A stretch of DNA of 64,000 nt from Metaphire vulgaris (lineage: Eukaryota > Annelida > Clitellata > Crassiclitellata > Megascolecidae): positions 480,001 to 544,000 of the forward strand of contig JACLAT010000042.1 of NCBI GenBank assembly GCA_018105865.1. Reading direction: 5' to 3'. A program made the position numbers and the translations under genes. Within the stretch, counting starts at the first letter, position 1, and every line of letters starts with the position of its first letter. The notes beneath the pieces are model-generated. The model had not been told where the DNA came from and searched no databases. It was given only the letters and a program-made list of their open reading frames with translations. This document shows positions 1 through 11,830 of this stretch, piece after piece.

Positions 1-1242
1 TGTTACCAGACGTCAGAAAATGGCTCGCAATGCCTCAATATTTGATAAATATTACATAACTTACTGCTTTTGTAGTGTTGGAATTGGGTTTCTCTAAAGT
101 CGAAGAATCATATTACACAACTCTTATAAATTTAGAAACATCTACACTTTGGTTATCCTATGTATCGAATCGATTCATCATCATCATACTGTAAGAACCA
201 GGATCAGGATATATCAACACTAGATTCTATAGGCCTACTGCATACTTGTAAGTGTTTTATAACGTTGTGGCCCGCTTAAGTTTAGAAAATAGTACAATGT
301 AGATATGGCAATCTGCCTGAAGAGCTTGCATCGTCAAAGTCGTTAGTTGTTTAAGAGGTATACTTTTCTTTAAACACAGAATAATTAAGTAATGGAGTCG
401 CAGCAGTGACTTGTCGAAGAATTTGCACTTGTAAAAATTCCGCATTCAAATGCTCTTCAGAAGAAATATCACTATACCGGATGGGCAAAGTTTAACCGTT
501 ACCAACCTATTCAATTGAAAATATTTTTCTAACCTATGGTGAAAATGCATGACGTCTGGTATAGGCTACCTCTGCAGTATTAGGCCTATATCCCGAATGC
601 AGCCATTTAAGTTTTTCTTTCATATTCCGAAGCAGGCCCGTCGGAACTGGGGATGCAGAGGTGCAGCCGCACTCACTGGAAAAACTTAGTGGGTGAACTG
701 CACCCCCTGGAAGGCAAAAGCTATGGCTGCCGTTCACCCCCTTGCGTCGGAATCATAAGGAGAAACAGCTAAAACATATCAATTTTCCAAATGGCCAACG
801 AAATGCACCCTGTGTTAGAAATTCGTTCCAATGGGCCTGTTCAAAAGTGCAATCGAAATACAGGCTGGTTTATGACGCATTCAGAAAAAGTAAGAGACAC
901 TACGCTTGGTTGCTATACTGCAGATGCCAACTATGGCAAATTAATTATGGATGCCTTAATGTTGAATATTGTACGCTGCGTAAGTCTATTTGGCACATCT
1001 CCCATGGATATTCCTGGTGAGTGTTTTATCAGCTTTGTTTACATTGGACACACAGCAGAGTCATAAAAAAGAGGTGACAGGCTATGCGCGGCGCTATGCT
1101 TTTCCACCATTCATCGGGGGCATGTGTACGTACGGCCAGCTGTTGCGATTGACGCCTAGAAGTATTGACGCAGAAAACAACCGATAAAAAACATGGTAGT
1201 TGTGTCCACGCACATGCTTTTCCTTTCATGAATCTATTCATT
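1..1242. other. Intergenic stretch, no gene recognised
   Basis: Short open frames on both strands show no recognisable domain, signal peptide or coherent splice structure. The text looks like old repeat-derived DNA. Confidence 0.5.

Positions 1243-1301
<59 letters not shown>
1243..1301. repeat. (TAA)n microsatellite
   Basis: About 58 bp of pure TAA repeats. It is followed directly by the unit AGGTTTAAAGTGGTTCAG, which borders TAA/ATT tracts at three other places in the window (near 3960, 17573 and 20810). Confidence 0.95.
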
Positions 1302-1830
1302 GGTTTAAAGTGGTTCAGTAGGGTCAGCCCTGTGTGAGAACCACTGTTGCTTGATTTAGCCTCTTCATTCCATCCATTTCATCTTTTCATCATATACACT
1401 GTACGCTTATCCATCTATAATATTAAAATCCTTATTCTGTATTTCTGTTACCTTCAAGCGTTATTACGTGGCGCAGAGCTTGGCTAGGTGGCGTATGTAC
1501 AGTACATCATTGAAATGTTGTTCAGCATGAATTTAATGATTGGGTATTAGGTATAGGTATTGGATTAGTATTATCCTGCAATATCTTTCTAGTCATTCCA
1601 TATAAAATAATAAGCCTACTATTTTCATTCGCCCAATTGTGTATTCGCTCACTATTTTATTTTAGATTGATAATCCAATCTATGAAAAGCAGATATAAAC
1701 ACCTCTGACATCATTTACGCCTGAGTCACTGTAGTAAGAGGCTTTCTCTTTTTTTAGGTCAATTCACTTGGTCAGTAATGGGCCGTTGCGCTGTCTCGAA
1801 GCCATGTCCATGTCCACTAGAACGATACAC

Positions 1831-1886
1831 CGACAAAATGGCACCGACAAAATGGCGCCGACAAAATGGCGCCGACAAAATAGCGT
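1831..1886 (+). repeat. Four tandem 14-bp CGACAAAATGGCGC repeats
   Basis: Four abutting copies begin at 1831, 1845, 1859 and 1873; the middle copies are identical and the outer ones differ by one or two bases. Each contains CAAAATGGC, which resembles the consensus core bound by YY1-type factors. A role as a cis-regulatory cluster is inference only. Confidence 0.85.
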
Positions 1887-2123
1887 CGAATTAAGAAATG
1901 ATAGAGAACTAAACTTTTACTTTAACAGGTTTTTAAAAAGTAATATTACAATTTACACTAAAGCTAATACAACTGTGAAAAATGTCCTTTTATAATATTC
2001 AATAAAGTAGAAGAACATACTAAACCTATAGTCTCCCCTGTGTGAAATATTTAGTCATTTGATATTTGCGTACTTAATTCCGTTTCGAGTAGCGCCTGCT
2101 AATACCTTCGACATGCCACCCAG

Positions 2124-2277
2124 CAGTGTTTATTCTAGGCCATCTCTGGGGGGAATTTCTCCCAAAGTTTTAAAATTCCCCAATTTTTTTATTTGTTGGC
2201 TGGGGAAATGGAAATCCCCCCCAAGTGTGGAGACTCAGACCTTGCCCCCAAACATTTCAAAATCCCCCCAATGTCAT
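2124..2277 (-). mobile_element. Partial hAT-type MITE (CAGTGTTTATTCTAGG family)
   Basis: It begins with the terminal sequence CAGTGTTTATTCTAGG and continues with runs of C. It is the reverse complement of the complete copy at 37420-37603. The far end is lost around 2277. Confidence 0.7.
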
Positions 2278-2384
2278 AGGCGGATTTTATTAAAGGCTAG
2301 GGTAGGCTTAAGCCTACCCAACTAATCCCACCAAAACAAAAAATGTTTCTTCCATCAACACCAGGTCTGTCTGAATGGGATAAT

Positions 2385-2760
2385 AAATAAGTGCGTTTTC
2401 AGTTGTTTTCGGAACCGATCCGGCAGTGTCTCGACCGTAAACGATTTCGGAAGCGAGTTCCACGAGGTGGGGCCCCCACGTCGGAAGGACCTGTCCCCAA
2501 ACCCCGCTGTCTTCAGCGGCGAAGGGACGATTGCTAGGTCCCGAGCGTATTTGAGAGCGGCGTTCTACCGTCTAGGATCTTTCGAAGAGTTCGGACAGGT
2601 AGGTCGGACAGGATGGGTCGTTAAGCGCTCGGTGCATAAGCCAAAGGCGCTTGAACGACACGCGCTCGGGAATACGCAACCAGTGTAGACGATCCATTTC
2701 GTTGTCAATTTTTACCCCCTCCCTTTTGTCAACAACTGTCAAACTTTCGGTGACTCCCAA
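2385..2760 (-). mobile_element. LINE (L2/CR1-like) reverse-transcriptase C-terminal remnant
   Basis: The minus strand encodes a segment with LHWLRIPERVSFKRLWL and ALNDPSCPTYLSELFE, and after a frame change RGGPTSWNSLPKS and RFRKQLKTHLF. These are the hallmark segments found after the reverse-transcriptase domain in L2/CR1-type ORF2 proteins. Frame changes and the missing catalytic domain show a dead 5'-truncated copy. Confidence 0.75.
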
Positions 2761-2860
2761 TAAAATTCTAAAATTATGTCAAAAACTGTGACTCCCCTAC
2801 AAGTGTCCGTCCATTAATTAAGTCAGAAATATTTAGGCAATTTTCAACCACCCCCTTTGA
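2690..2860. mobile_element. Partial TIR MITE of the GTCCATTAATTACGTCAACA family
   Basis: It carries the body text of the fuller copies at about 19108-19525 and 58836-59234: GTCAACAACTGTCAAACTTT, TTATGTCAAAAACT and GTCCATTAATTAAGTCA. A hAT end (CAGTGGCGACTAGG, at 2861) abuts it. Confidence 0.55.
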
Positions 2861-3260
2861 CAGTGGCGACTAGGATTTGGCAAGTGGGGGTGGATCTGTC
2901 CTTGGGTTGGGCTAACTCATGTGTTGGGTTGGGTTGGATTGAGTTGGGTCAGACATTGGATCAGGGTTGTCTTAAGGTCTTTGTAGGCTCTAAACACTCT
3001 CATATTGGTATTTCGTAGGTTTTCCGCATTTAATGCAAGAGGCGAAAGTTAGCATAATGTAACACAGCTCAAGTTATTGCTCACCTTACATTAATTACAG
3101 ATCAATATTGACTGCTAGAGTTACAAACGTCATAAACTTTGTATCTGCAATTTCTGTCATATTTCTGTATATGAGATTCACCAAGGATAAAAGGGGTTAT
3201 AAAATTAATGTTTCTCTTTGAACGACCCTTGTTGGGCTCGACCTATCACTACGTAGCAAA

Positions 3261-3403
3261 CAGTGGCGTATTTACCATTGGGCCATTTGGGCCATGGCCC
3301 CTCTTTGGTCTTGGCCTAGCCTGTCCTCAGACCCTCATTATAGGCTCGCGCTTCGCGCTCTCCATGAGCTGCCCCCCTTACCAAAATTCTAAATACGCCA
3401 CTG
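3261..3403. mobile_element. hAT MITE with perfect 8-bp TSD
   Basis: A 143-bp element has inverted termini CAGTGGCGTATTTA and TAAATACGCCACTG. It is flanked on both sides by GTAGCAAA (3253-3260 and 3404-3411). The 8-bp duplication and CAGTG-type ends are hAT hallmarks. It has no coding capacity. Confidence 0.93.
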
Positions 3404-3716
3404 GTAGCAAACATAGATAAAAGTCGTGTGAACAATTTTTGTTTTATTACAATAAAAAAGCATCAAATTTTATGTAACTGATTTTGTTCAAATGAAGTCA
3501 GTGATTATAACAACAGAGATATCAAAATTAACTTAGTAACGTTTCATTTAACAATCAATAAGTTTTATTCTAAATATTTCATATAATAAAATGCGCAAGC
3601 ATAATCTATAAGTTTCTGTATTCATAAAATACTATGACTGTTGACAAAATGTTATTAGATTTTAGCCATGAAAGATCAGCGCACCACTCAGTTAGGCCAT
3701 ATTCTTTAGATGTGAG

Positions 3717-5472
3717 CTAATTGGTGCCTATGAAAGTAGCGATATAAGATACAAAGACTAATGTCGCCAAAACAACAAGGCTAGCGGATTTCAGAACAGA
3801 CTCGCCTGCGTTGCATTTATCTCCTCTACAAGCGCACCTGGACTTCTTAACCTTTCCGTCTGAGAAACTTGTGGTGAAACAATAGTCATCGTCCAAGTGT
3901 TGATCATCACTATCACCGGAGCAACCTCGAGACACACTAATTCCTGCAAATAACGCCCAATTCACACAGGCTTACTTAGCCTCCTAAATCACTTAAAATC
4001 ACATTATTATAATTCATAACTCAATTTCGGACTCGCCGATAGTATACAGTAATTTAAGACTTCCAGTCTGCAGAATCGCCACAATATTTTTATTTGTCAA
4101 GAGTTAGCAGGGGCGCAAACCTGGCGTCAACATTAGGGGATAGAATAATTTTTAAAAGAGACCGCAGAAATATAAAAATCCCTCCCATTTTGGGGGATAT
4201 TGCATATTATGGCGGGGACTTTAAATCGCCCATGAAATACGTTAATAAGAAAGTATAGCCCACACACTGTCTGGTCTACAAAGCTCGATCATACGCATCA
4301 TACGTATTATATTTTCCGTATCATTATCATACGCACGTATTTTAACGTATGACTCTTTATCATAAGCGCTATCATACGTGAGCAAAAATACATTAGGTCT
4401 CGTGCGATTTGCTACCGTATTTGATATGACGATATGACGTAGCCTATGTAGCCCTTAGTGCTTTTACAGACCCGATAAGCACGTTATAACGATAGTTCTA
4501 CTGCACTTCGGACCTGATTAGATTGCTTTTGACACCCTTTGAGGTAGGCTACTTGCGCCTGACTCTCTCAACACCTTTGATCAGGTGTGCAGGTGTCCTG
4601 GAAAAGTAATCTTCAGCTGCTGCTGCTGCTGCTGCTGCAGAGGCTGGACTGCGTCATCGGAAATAGAAGCAGTCACTTAATTGGCAGCATCCGTCTTACA
4701 TACTTTGAAGTGCCACGCTGCGCTATATAAATTATCGCTTCCTTTCCAAGCGAGCGGTTCAAGCCTATGAACAGGGAACGATTTTCAGCCTTCGCGTTCA
4801 GGTTCTTCTTGTTCCTCTTCCTATTTTTGTTCTCGTTCTTCATTTTATCGTTCTCCTCTTTGTTTTTGTTTTCGCTGGTGTTGCTTCTGCTGTTCCTTCT
4901 CTTCCCATCCCTCTTCTTTTTTCCTCTTCTCTTTATCCTTCTTCTTTTTCTTTCTCTTTCCCTACTTCCACCTCTTTCCTTTTCCTCTTTGTTGTTGTTC
5001 TTCTACTTTCCTTCTCTACTCCTTCTTTTCCTTTTACACTTCATCCTTGTTCTTGTTATTTTTGTTCTTGTTCAAAAAGCAACGTCGCTATGAACGCTTG
5101 GCTACCACGAATCAGTTATCTTCTTCAACCAACCATTTTGGTTGGTATTTCGAAGAAAAAATGTTGCACTTTTTCAGACTGTTGTTTTGAATATATTAAA
5201 GTGAGTACGAAAAATTATGCCTTACCGATTTTATCAGGTCTATTACATGTTGATGCAGCTTCTGTACATGTTGTGACAGATTTCACGCAGATCTCCCCGT
5301 CATTACAGGTGACCGCTGATGCTGAATGTCCCACCGGGTCAGTGCAGTTATCATTGGCATTGACATCATCCAATTGAACATTGCATCGGTAGCACTGCAA
5401 GGCATCCGATGCTCCGATCCAGATGACCAACAATGCTGTCGCCCACTGCAAAACTGTCTTCGGTCTATGCAT
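3717..5472 (-). CDS. Ly6/uPAR-type three-finger, probably GPI-anchored protein (two exons)
   Basis: Exon 1 is 5472 down to 5226; exon 2 is 3943 down to 3717, ending in TAG. The junctions are canonical (donor GTAAG at 5225-5221, acceptor TTTGCAG just before 3943) and the phases agree, giving 157 residues. Residues 1-25 form a signal peptide ending SDALQ. The LQCYRCN motif that opens Ly6 domains follows, with further cysteines through CNRPDKI in exon 1. Exon 2 supplies a cysteine after SVSRG, one in DDDYC, CAC, and the closing CRGDKCN. The last 25 or so residues are hydrophobic, as in a GPI-attachment signal. The family forms small disulfide-rich extracellular domains on the cell surface; the ligand cannot be told. 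The start has A at -3. The 1.28-kb intron holds a long pyrimidine-rich tract. The exon match is seen in the sequence, the family is recognised by motif, and the GPI anchor is inferred. Confidence 0.82.
4613..4640. repeat. (CTG)n microsatellite in the Ly6-type intron
   Basis: About eight CTG units sit in an imperfect palindrome CAGCTG...CTGCAG. Confidence 0.85.
4790..5085. repeat. Pyrimidine-rich tract in the Ly6-type intron
   Basis: About 300 bp is dominated by TTC, CTT and TTG units on the plus strand. The plus-strand ORF across it encodes only F, L and S runs and should not be treated as a gene. Confidence 0.8.
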
Positions 5473-7425
5473 TGTTTCTATTGATTCTAACCAAGTTCAC
5501 GATTCTAAAGAGAGAGAAAATCCGAAGCAAAGCAGTTTTATTGCGCAAAAATCTCAATCATCAGAATTGTACGCACATCTACTACACTGTAGTTGAGCAT
5601 TAATTTCCTCCGTAGGGCATATTTATTAATTAATTATAATTATTAGTTGTTCTACTGTGACACGTGAAAGCAACTACAATTATATATCTTGTGAAAGATA
5701 TGCATACTATGTACGAAGCACATTCAATAGGCGTCACAACTCTCAAAGTTGTGATAGCTATTCTTTCCGTTGCGTTTCTTCGTCTTTCCTTTTTCACACA
5801 TTCCTAGCGCCACAACCTTTTCTTTCTTCAATCTGCATCATCCTCTACCTAGGTCATTAGTCTAAAATTTTCTGCTCGTTCCACTTATCAATTAGGGCCT
5901 ATCCTCCCCATCGATTCGTATTTCTACCTATTTCTACAGCCGGGTTCTTTCCCCTCTTTCCCCTATCTCAAACCGCCTCCTCTTTGTGGTTGAAATTTGC
6001 AGCTCGTTCTATAGCCTATAGCAATTGCATAAAAATTGCGATGGCAAGTGTCTTGCTAGTCTGAGAATGTGCCCGACTGACGGTTACAGACTGGTCACTT
6101 GATTGGTGAGAAGTGTTTATTTCAGTTCTTCCACGTCCAATATTTAAACCTTCGACTTCGTTTCGAATCACTCCGTAACGCCTTTTTAAAATACTGCAAC
6201 TACCACTTCCTATTCCCTGCTTGGAATCTGATCAGCGGGTTAGCCAGGGTTCTTAAATAGGGAGGCACCGAAACCAAGAAAATTTACTAGGAAATAATGT
6301 CAACAGCAAAGAAAAAGATTTACACAAATTAAACAAGAATTTTTGACTCATCAACGCCCCTATATCGCTTCTATTCTATTATATTATATTCTATTCTCTT
6401 CTATTCTAAGGCAATTTACACAGCGCAATATCATGGCTAATAGTCAAAAGCAATAGGGCTTTACATCAGCAAGCATTTATTTTCTACTGGACTATCCTAC
6501 TCCTCCCAAATATTTCTCGATAGTTTAGCGCAAATCTCACGCCTGATCCCAACCAGAATAGGGTACCCGGTCCCACGTGGCTATGCCAATGTATCTTATC
6601 CGCTTACAGTACACAAGATGCTTTAGTAGTTGTCCTGATTTTATTGCTGAATCATTCATGTATTGACGTTACTGAATTCTTAGCAACTGATATGCAGAAT
6701 GCGATTCGGCTAAACTTAGCAATTTCGTCCAAAGCCAAGAACGAATGCGATATGTACTAATAAAAATTCACAATAATCGATAAAACTACTCAACTATTAC
6801 AGCAAGAATGCGTTCTGATTTTAAAATAATCACCATTCTTGTTTTTGTTTATGTCAATTTATATAGCGCCGTAGCTAGCAGAGGCCAAAGTCAAGGGCGC
6901 TTTACAAGTGCGCATTGTCATACTTTATTATGGCAGTGCTTTGGATATATCTTAAATTCTTTATTGCCTTAATTTATCTTTAATTATTTTTTACAATAAG
7001 ATGGTGGCGACTGTGTCCTCGACGGTTGCCTGAACTTGCCTCACATACCAGGCTACGTTCTGCTGTCTTATGTATTAAATTTAGGATTGCTACGTACTCA
7101 CAAGTGCGATCTGGGAGACACCTGATTTAACGCAATAGGAAGACTGGAAATTTGACAAATCTGATAAATGATGTTATCTTTAAATGCAAAATGCGAGACT
7201 TTTGCATGTGTTTAGGACGGTGTTATTCACAATATGTTCTGTAGAATGCGTGTTCCTGGAGCAGAGAGAAAATAGCCGTTTTAACATTTCTAAATGCTTT
7301 AAATTAACCCCCAAAACTGTCAAATAGACGATCGTCACTTGAAAGATTACCAGGTCTTGTTTTTCATCACAAAACCAATTTAATCGGTTGAATAAGACAA
7401 AACAAGACTTTTTAAATCCTTTCAT
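5473..7425. other. Upstream of the Ly6-type gene; no gene seen
   Basis: AT-rich DNA with small LINE 3'-end-like pieces (AATTTATATAGCGCCG followed by GGGCGCTTTAC near 6850-6905; a similar piece near 6410-6470). No ORF shows a recognisable domain. A short TA tract lies at 7428-7458. Confidence 0.5.
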
Positions 7426-7911
7426 GTTATATATATATATGTATATATATATATATAATATGAATGAGATTTTACTTACTTCAGCGTTAATGCTTTGCCG
7501 TTCGGTGGCTGAGGTTATATCTGAGACAAATTAAAATCAGAGAACAAGAATAAAATTAAAATGTTCATTAAGTTAAATCATATAACATTAAAGTTTATAG
7601 CCTAATGTCAAAATAGGTCCATTATGAAAAGTATTCAAAAAATCGTAAAGCACGAAAATAAAGCATATAAATGTAAATCAGAAGTAGCCTATATATTATA
7701 TATGCGGCTTATTGATTTTGTATATTCGAATACCGATATGTTCGAAGAATGTGTTTTCTTGAAATCTTCGTTGACTTCAACAGATGACTTCCACGGTCTA
7801 AGAGTAACTTTGAAATAAATCCCCTCTGGGATCTTAAGCACCATTTGACACAAATTCAATTTTGAGGACGATTATATTACTTTCACCTCTGTTAGGATGG
7901 ACCTTGTACCT

Positions 7912-8339
7912 CAAAGATGGGCAAACTACGACCCGCGGACCACATGCGGCCCGCTACTGGATTCCGTGCGGCCCGCCAGGTCATTTATATATAATTATGC
8001 ATACGAACGGCAGAAGGTGAGGTATTCTGAAATTATTTTAGAGAAAGCTTGACATTATTTTATGCGAACATGGAACTGTATTTAAAGTCGTTGAAATGGT
8101 TGTTAAATATTAGATATTTGAGCAACAGATGTTTAATATCACAATGTAACTGTGCTATAGACTAAATACAGTAAATGATACCAAAGCTACCTGTGATGAT
8201 GGTGACGTATGTCATGATAATAATTTACAAATCATAATTTGATCATAATTTTAACTTTTGGCTTTTTGCATGTTCGGCCCGCTTAAATGTAGCAGCAGGT
8301 TTCATGCGGCCCTTTGAGGAAAATGAATGCCCTCCCCTA
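7912..8339. mobile_element. hAT element remnant (GATGGGCAAACTACG end) with perfect TSD
   Basis: This 428-bp non-coding element starts CAAAGATGGGCAAACTACG and ends GAATGCCCTCCCCTA. It contains the GCGGCCCGC words seen in a widespread class of hAT termini. TTGTACCT flanks both ends (7904-7911 and 8340-8347). Confidence 0.88.
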
Positions 8340-9263
8340 TTGTACCTGTTGGCCTACCATCGCGGGTTAATTTTGAGTACGATTACTCTATCAACGCTGT
8401 GAGAATGGACCTTATCCTTCTAGATTATTGGCATCGTTGGTTACCAAGAGAGCAAGGCTAATCAATAAAGCATACTGTAGGGTAGCAATTTACTCCTAGG
8501 CAACAATAACAACACGCTCTGCATTGAACATCATAACGAGGAAGCGTCTTCTTGAAATTAAGCCTGTCTTATCTTATTTTGACGATGAAGCATACACCAG
8601 TGATATCTGTAAGACGCATCATTTCAAGTGCTGTTGAGACTCGATTCTCGAAAAATCTTATCATAATTTATTACAATACTTTGTTCGGATTTCTGTCCAT
8701 CGAGTTAGTAGCCATAAGGCTCTTAACGATTACCGGTACATGCATATGTTGACATTTCGTCTACCTATGCAGTATCTGTGGCGACGTCTATCGTATGTGT
8801 CAACACTCGTCAATTGGCAACTTTGTTTGCTGTCGAACCAAGTCAAGAGCATCCAATAAGGTCAACGCTTCTTTATCGCAAATGGTCTTTGACCCACTTC
8901 GGTTTTTTTCTGCCTTGCTATAGGCATAATCGGTACAAGTGGCATTTTAAATGGTGATATCTCAGGGTTTGACTAATAATTCCAGTATCAGCAAAACAAT
9001 TTACTTTCCAGATATTGCCATATATTTCATGTAATTTATAATGAAACCAGATTGTATGTAATATAGCAAACATCTTTATATTTATTTGCATGACATCTCA
9101 AAGGTGCTCCTTTTAATTAATTACACATAAGGGCTTTCTCTGTTGAGGACTAATTTCTAATGTCCTAGGCGAGAAAACGACAGCTTGGTTAGATTAATAA
9201 TTTCACTGCCCAAGTGACTATAACACAGTGTACTGTAGGTCTACTAAATTCTGTTAATAGTTT
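8340..9263. other. Intergenic, nothing recognised
   Basis: Short ORFs only, with no domain or splice evidence. Confidence 0.45.
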
Positions 9264-9455
9264 CAGTGGCGTAGCGAGGCAAAGTGTCGCCCGGGGCGAG
9301 AAAAAGTGCTGCCGCCTTCAATTCTCAGAAAAAAGTCTGACAAGCAAAAAAACGTTTTCAACTATCCTCCAAAAGTCTCTGACAAGCAAAAACCTTATCA
9401 ACTCTCCTCTAAAAAAGTCTCTGACAAACAAAAATCGTTATCAACTCTCCAAAAA
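9264..9455. mobile_element. Partial hAT MITE with internal tandem repeat
   Basis: It starts CAGTGGCGTAGCGAGGC, like the complete element at 22381-22624. It then carries three roughly 40-bp tandem units of the form GTCTCTGACAAGCAAAAA plus TATCAACTCTCC. The right end is missing, cut off by the SINE that follows. Confidence 0.65.
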
Positions 9456-9461
9456 ATATAT

Positions 9462-9756
9462 AGGGTGCGCAGGTGGAGCAGTGGTTAGCGCACTGGTCTG
9501 CCAATCCCGAAGTCCGTGGGGTCAACTCCCCGGCCGCGGCCGAAACTTTTCGGTTGTTTCTGCCCCAAGCGCCCCCAGTCGACTCAGCTGTGAATGAGTA
9601 CATTGGGTGTCAACTCGGTGGAAGGAAAGGCGGCGAGGGAAAGGATGGCAATCCGCCCTCATTCAGCCGTTGCCGTATATATACCTGAAGGCGTCAACCC
9701 TTCGGTTCCCGACGGGTCCGCGATGGCCTATGGGTTGTACCTTTACCTTGTTTACC

Positions 9757-9758
<2 letters not shown>
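9462..9758 (+). mobile_element. tRNA-derived SINE
   Basis: The head resembles a tRNA: TGGAGCAGTGGTTAGCGCAC matches a pol III A box region and GGGGTCAACTCCCC a B box. A roughly 200-bp unrelated body follows and runs straight into a TA tract at its 3' end. It is not a functional tRNA gene, as it has no proper acceptor stem. Confidence 0.7.

Positions 9759-9759
<1 letters not shown>

Positions 9760-9834
<75 letters not shown>
9760..9834. repeat. (TA)n microsatellite
   Basis: About 37 TA units at the tail of the SINE. Confidence 0.97.
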
Positions 9835-9835
<1 letters not shown>

Positions 9836-9964
9836 TGCAACGATTCAACGCCATTGCTTTTCGAGGAACTTTCCAGACCTCGAACCGGACGAGAGTTAGC
9901 CACACAATTTCTTAATGTCTCCGGACACTTTTTTCATAAGTCCTTCGGGAATGAAGTACTGAGG

Positions 9965-10003
<39 letters not shown>

Positions 10004-10015
10004 CTATTGCTGGAG

Positions 10016-10058
<43 letters not shown>

Positions 10059-10060
10059 AT

Positions 10061-10154
<94 letters not shown>

Positions 10155-10350
10155 TGCTCCAGCGTATTTCGATGACCTTACAAAGCTTTAATGCGATTGC
10201 CTTCCAAGGGACTTTCTCTGCTTCTGGTCCGGATCAAGACGAGAGCTGAAAAGTATATATTCTTCTGTCTCCGGACACTTTCTTGTAATAAGTCCCTCGG
10301 GAACTAAGTACCGAGGGCATAAATAAATATATATACATATATATATATAT
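9835..10350. repeat. Two diverged tandem units interleaved with long TA tracts
   Basis: Segments 9835-9968 and 10152-10320 are diverged copies of one unit. Both contain TGTCTCCGGACACTTT and end with a CCTCGGTACTT-type palindrome written in reverse (AAGTACTGAGGGC, AAGTACCGAGGGC). TA tracts of about 30 to 90 bp fill 9969-10151. Confidence 0.75.
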
Positions 10351-10353
10351 ATA

Positions 10354-10662
10354 GGTATGTAGCAAGGATTTTCGGAAGGGGGTTTTGTTTTTGACTTTTG
10401 ACCGTGACCAACTTTCGAAAAATCTTGACTAACAAAAAGGCCATCCTATGTATCTATACTATATATGTCTTTCCTCCTAAAATGTATCCTCTCAGAAGCC
10501 ATCACGCCTCTTGCGCTTAAACAAGTTTGATCGGCAGCCCCAAGGGGGGGGGGTTGACCCTCAAAACCGCGTCCGAAAATTAAAAGTGCATGGAAACACA
10601 TTAAACAATTTTTTCGTCAGCGCCCAAAATGGGTTTTAACCTCCAAACCCCATTGGCTACGC

Positions 10663-10666
<4 letters not shown>
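10354..10666. mobile_element. Degenerate hAT MITE inserted in a TA tract
   Basis: The right end CATTGGCTACGCCACTA is clear. The left end is decayed (TATGTAGCAAGGATT). It belongs to the GTGGCGTAGCC family complete at 24863-25125. Confidence 0.65.
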
Positions 10667-10755
<89 letters not shown>

Positions 10756-10756
10756 T
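10667..10756. repeat. Compound (TA)n(TG)n microsatellite
   Basis: About 60 bp of TA is followed by about 30 bp of GT. Confidence 0.95.
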
Positions 10757-10846
10757 GTGTGTGTTGCTAGATAGTCTTTTTCAAGGTGTTTGAAATAATA
10801 TTTAGTTAGAGAGAACAAACTGGTAAGACTCAGGATCAGGCGTAGG

Positions 10847-11170
10847 CAGAGGCGTTGCTAGGAGGCGAAGGGTACATGGGTCTCCGGGCGCCGAGGTGGG
10901 GGAGGCGCCATAATCGGGTTCAGGAGCGTCAAAATTATAGGTTAGGTGTAGAAAAAAAGTAAAAAAGCATTAATATAGTTGTGACGATCTTCGTTTTTGC
11001 ATTTTTGTCTTTTTGACCTTACGATCAATAATGACGATTTTTTTTACTTGTCAGGAAATTTGGTGCGTGGCGGCGACCACTTTTTGTGCTTGTCAGGGTT
11101 TTTTAAAGTTCTGGGGGGCGCCATCAGTTTATTTTGTCCCCGCGTGCCGGATACCCTAGCTACGCCCCTG
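10847..11170. mobile_element. hAT MITE, 8-bp TSD degenerate
   Basis: It starts CAGAGGCGTTGCTAGG and ends CCTAGCTACGCCCCTG. The flanks GGCGTAGG and GGCGAGGG match at 6 of 8 positions. Confidence 0.7.
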
Positions 11171-11579
11171 GGCGAGGGTGCAAGTGAAGTAGGAAGCAAG
11201 AGCGCTGGAGAAGGCAATCAAGGTCAGGCCCGTCGAACGATTAGAAGGCAATTAATATGAGCAATAATTTGATTTAGCATACGGCTGCTTAGGCTCCTTC
11301 ACGTGCCTGTGTGGTCCTGAAATATTGTCCCTCCGTCCCTCCCGCGCTCGATCGAAAAATAGTGAGGAAGACATGAACTTGGTCAATGTATCATCGAACA
11401 TTAGAGCGAAGGGTGCAAAATGATGACGTTAGTGATTCAGTGTCGTATACCACTAAGACAACAGATCCTGTTTCTTTAGCTTAGAGAAAAATAGCTTTAG
11501 TTTAGTCCGCCATAAGAGCTGCTATGCGCCTGTGATGGCCAAAGCCCACAAACAGCAATAAAATTAGAGCTTATCTTTT
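11171..11579. other. Intergenic, nothing recognised
   Basis: No coding or repeat signal I can name. Confidence 0.4.
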
Positions 11580-11581
11580 AC

Positions 11582-11659
<78 letters not shown>

Positions 11660-11776
11660 CCCTTAACTGGGGACCCTGGATATATCCGTCCATTTTACAT
11701 TGAGTTACAGTTAAATACACGGTTAAGGGGTTAATATTAATATTAATATTAATATTAATATTAATATTAATAATAT

Positions 11777-11811
<35 letters not shown>

Positions 11812-11830
11812 TATTAATATTAATATTATT
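11580..11830. repeat. TAA tract, small foldback and TTAATA/TTTA repeats
   Basis: About 77 bp of TAA is followed by a roughly 80-bp segment with inverted ends AACCCCTTAAC and GTTAAGGGGTT (11657-11733). A TTAATA hexamer array and a TTTA array then fold back on a second TTAATA block. Confidence 0.8.

Noticed and set aside
4767..5093. 108-codon plus-strand ORF rich in F and L
   Set aside because: Pure low-complexity translation of a pyrimidine-rich intron tract; not a membrane protein.
8552..8752. 66-codon plus-strand ORF
   Set aside because: No supporting signal beyond length.
9462..9560. Possible tRNA gene
   Set aside because: Has A- and B-box-like words but no proper cloverleaf; the continuing body and TA tail make it a SINE.
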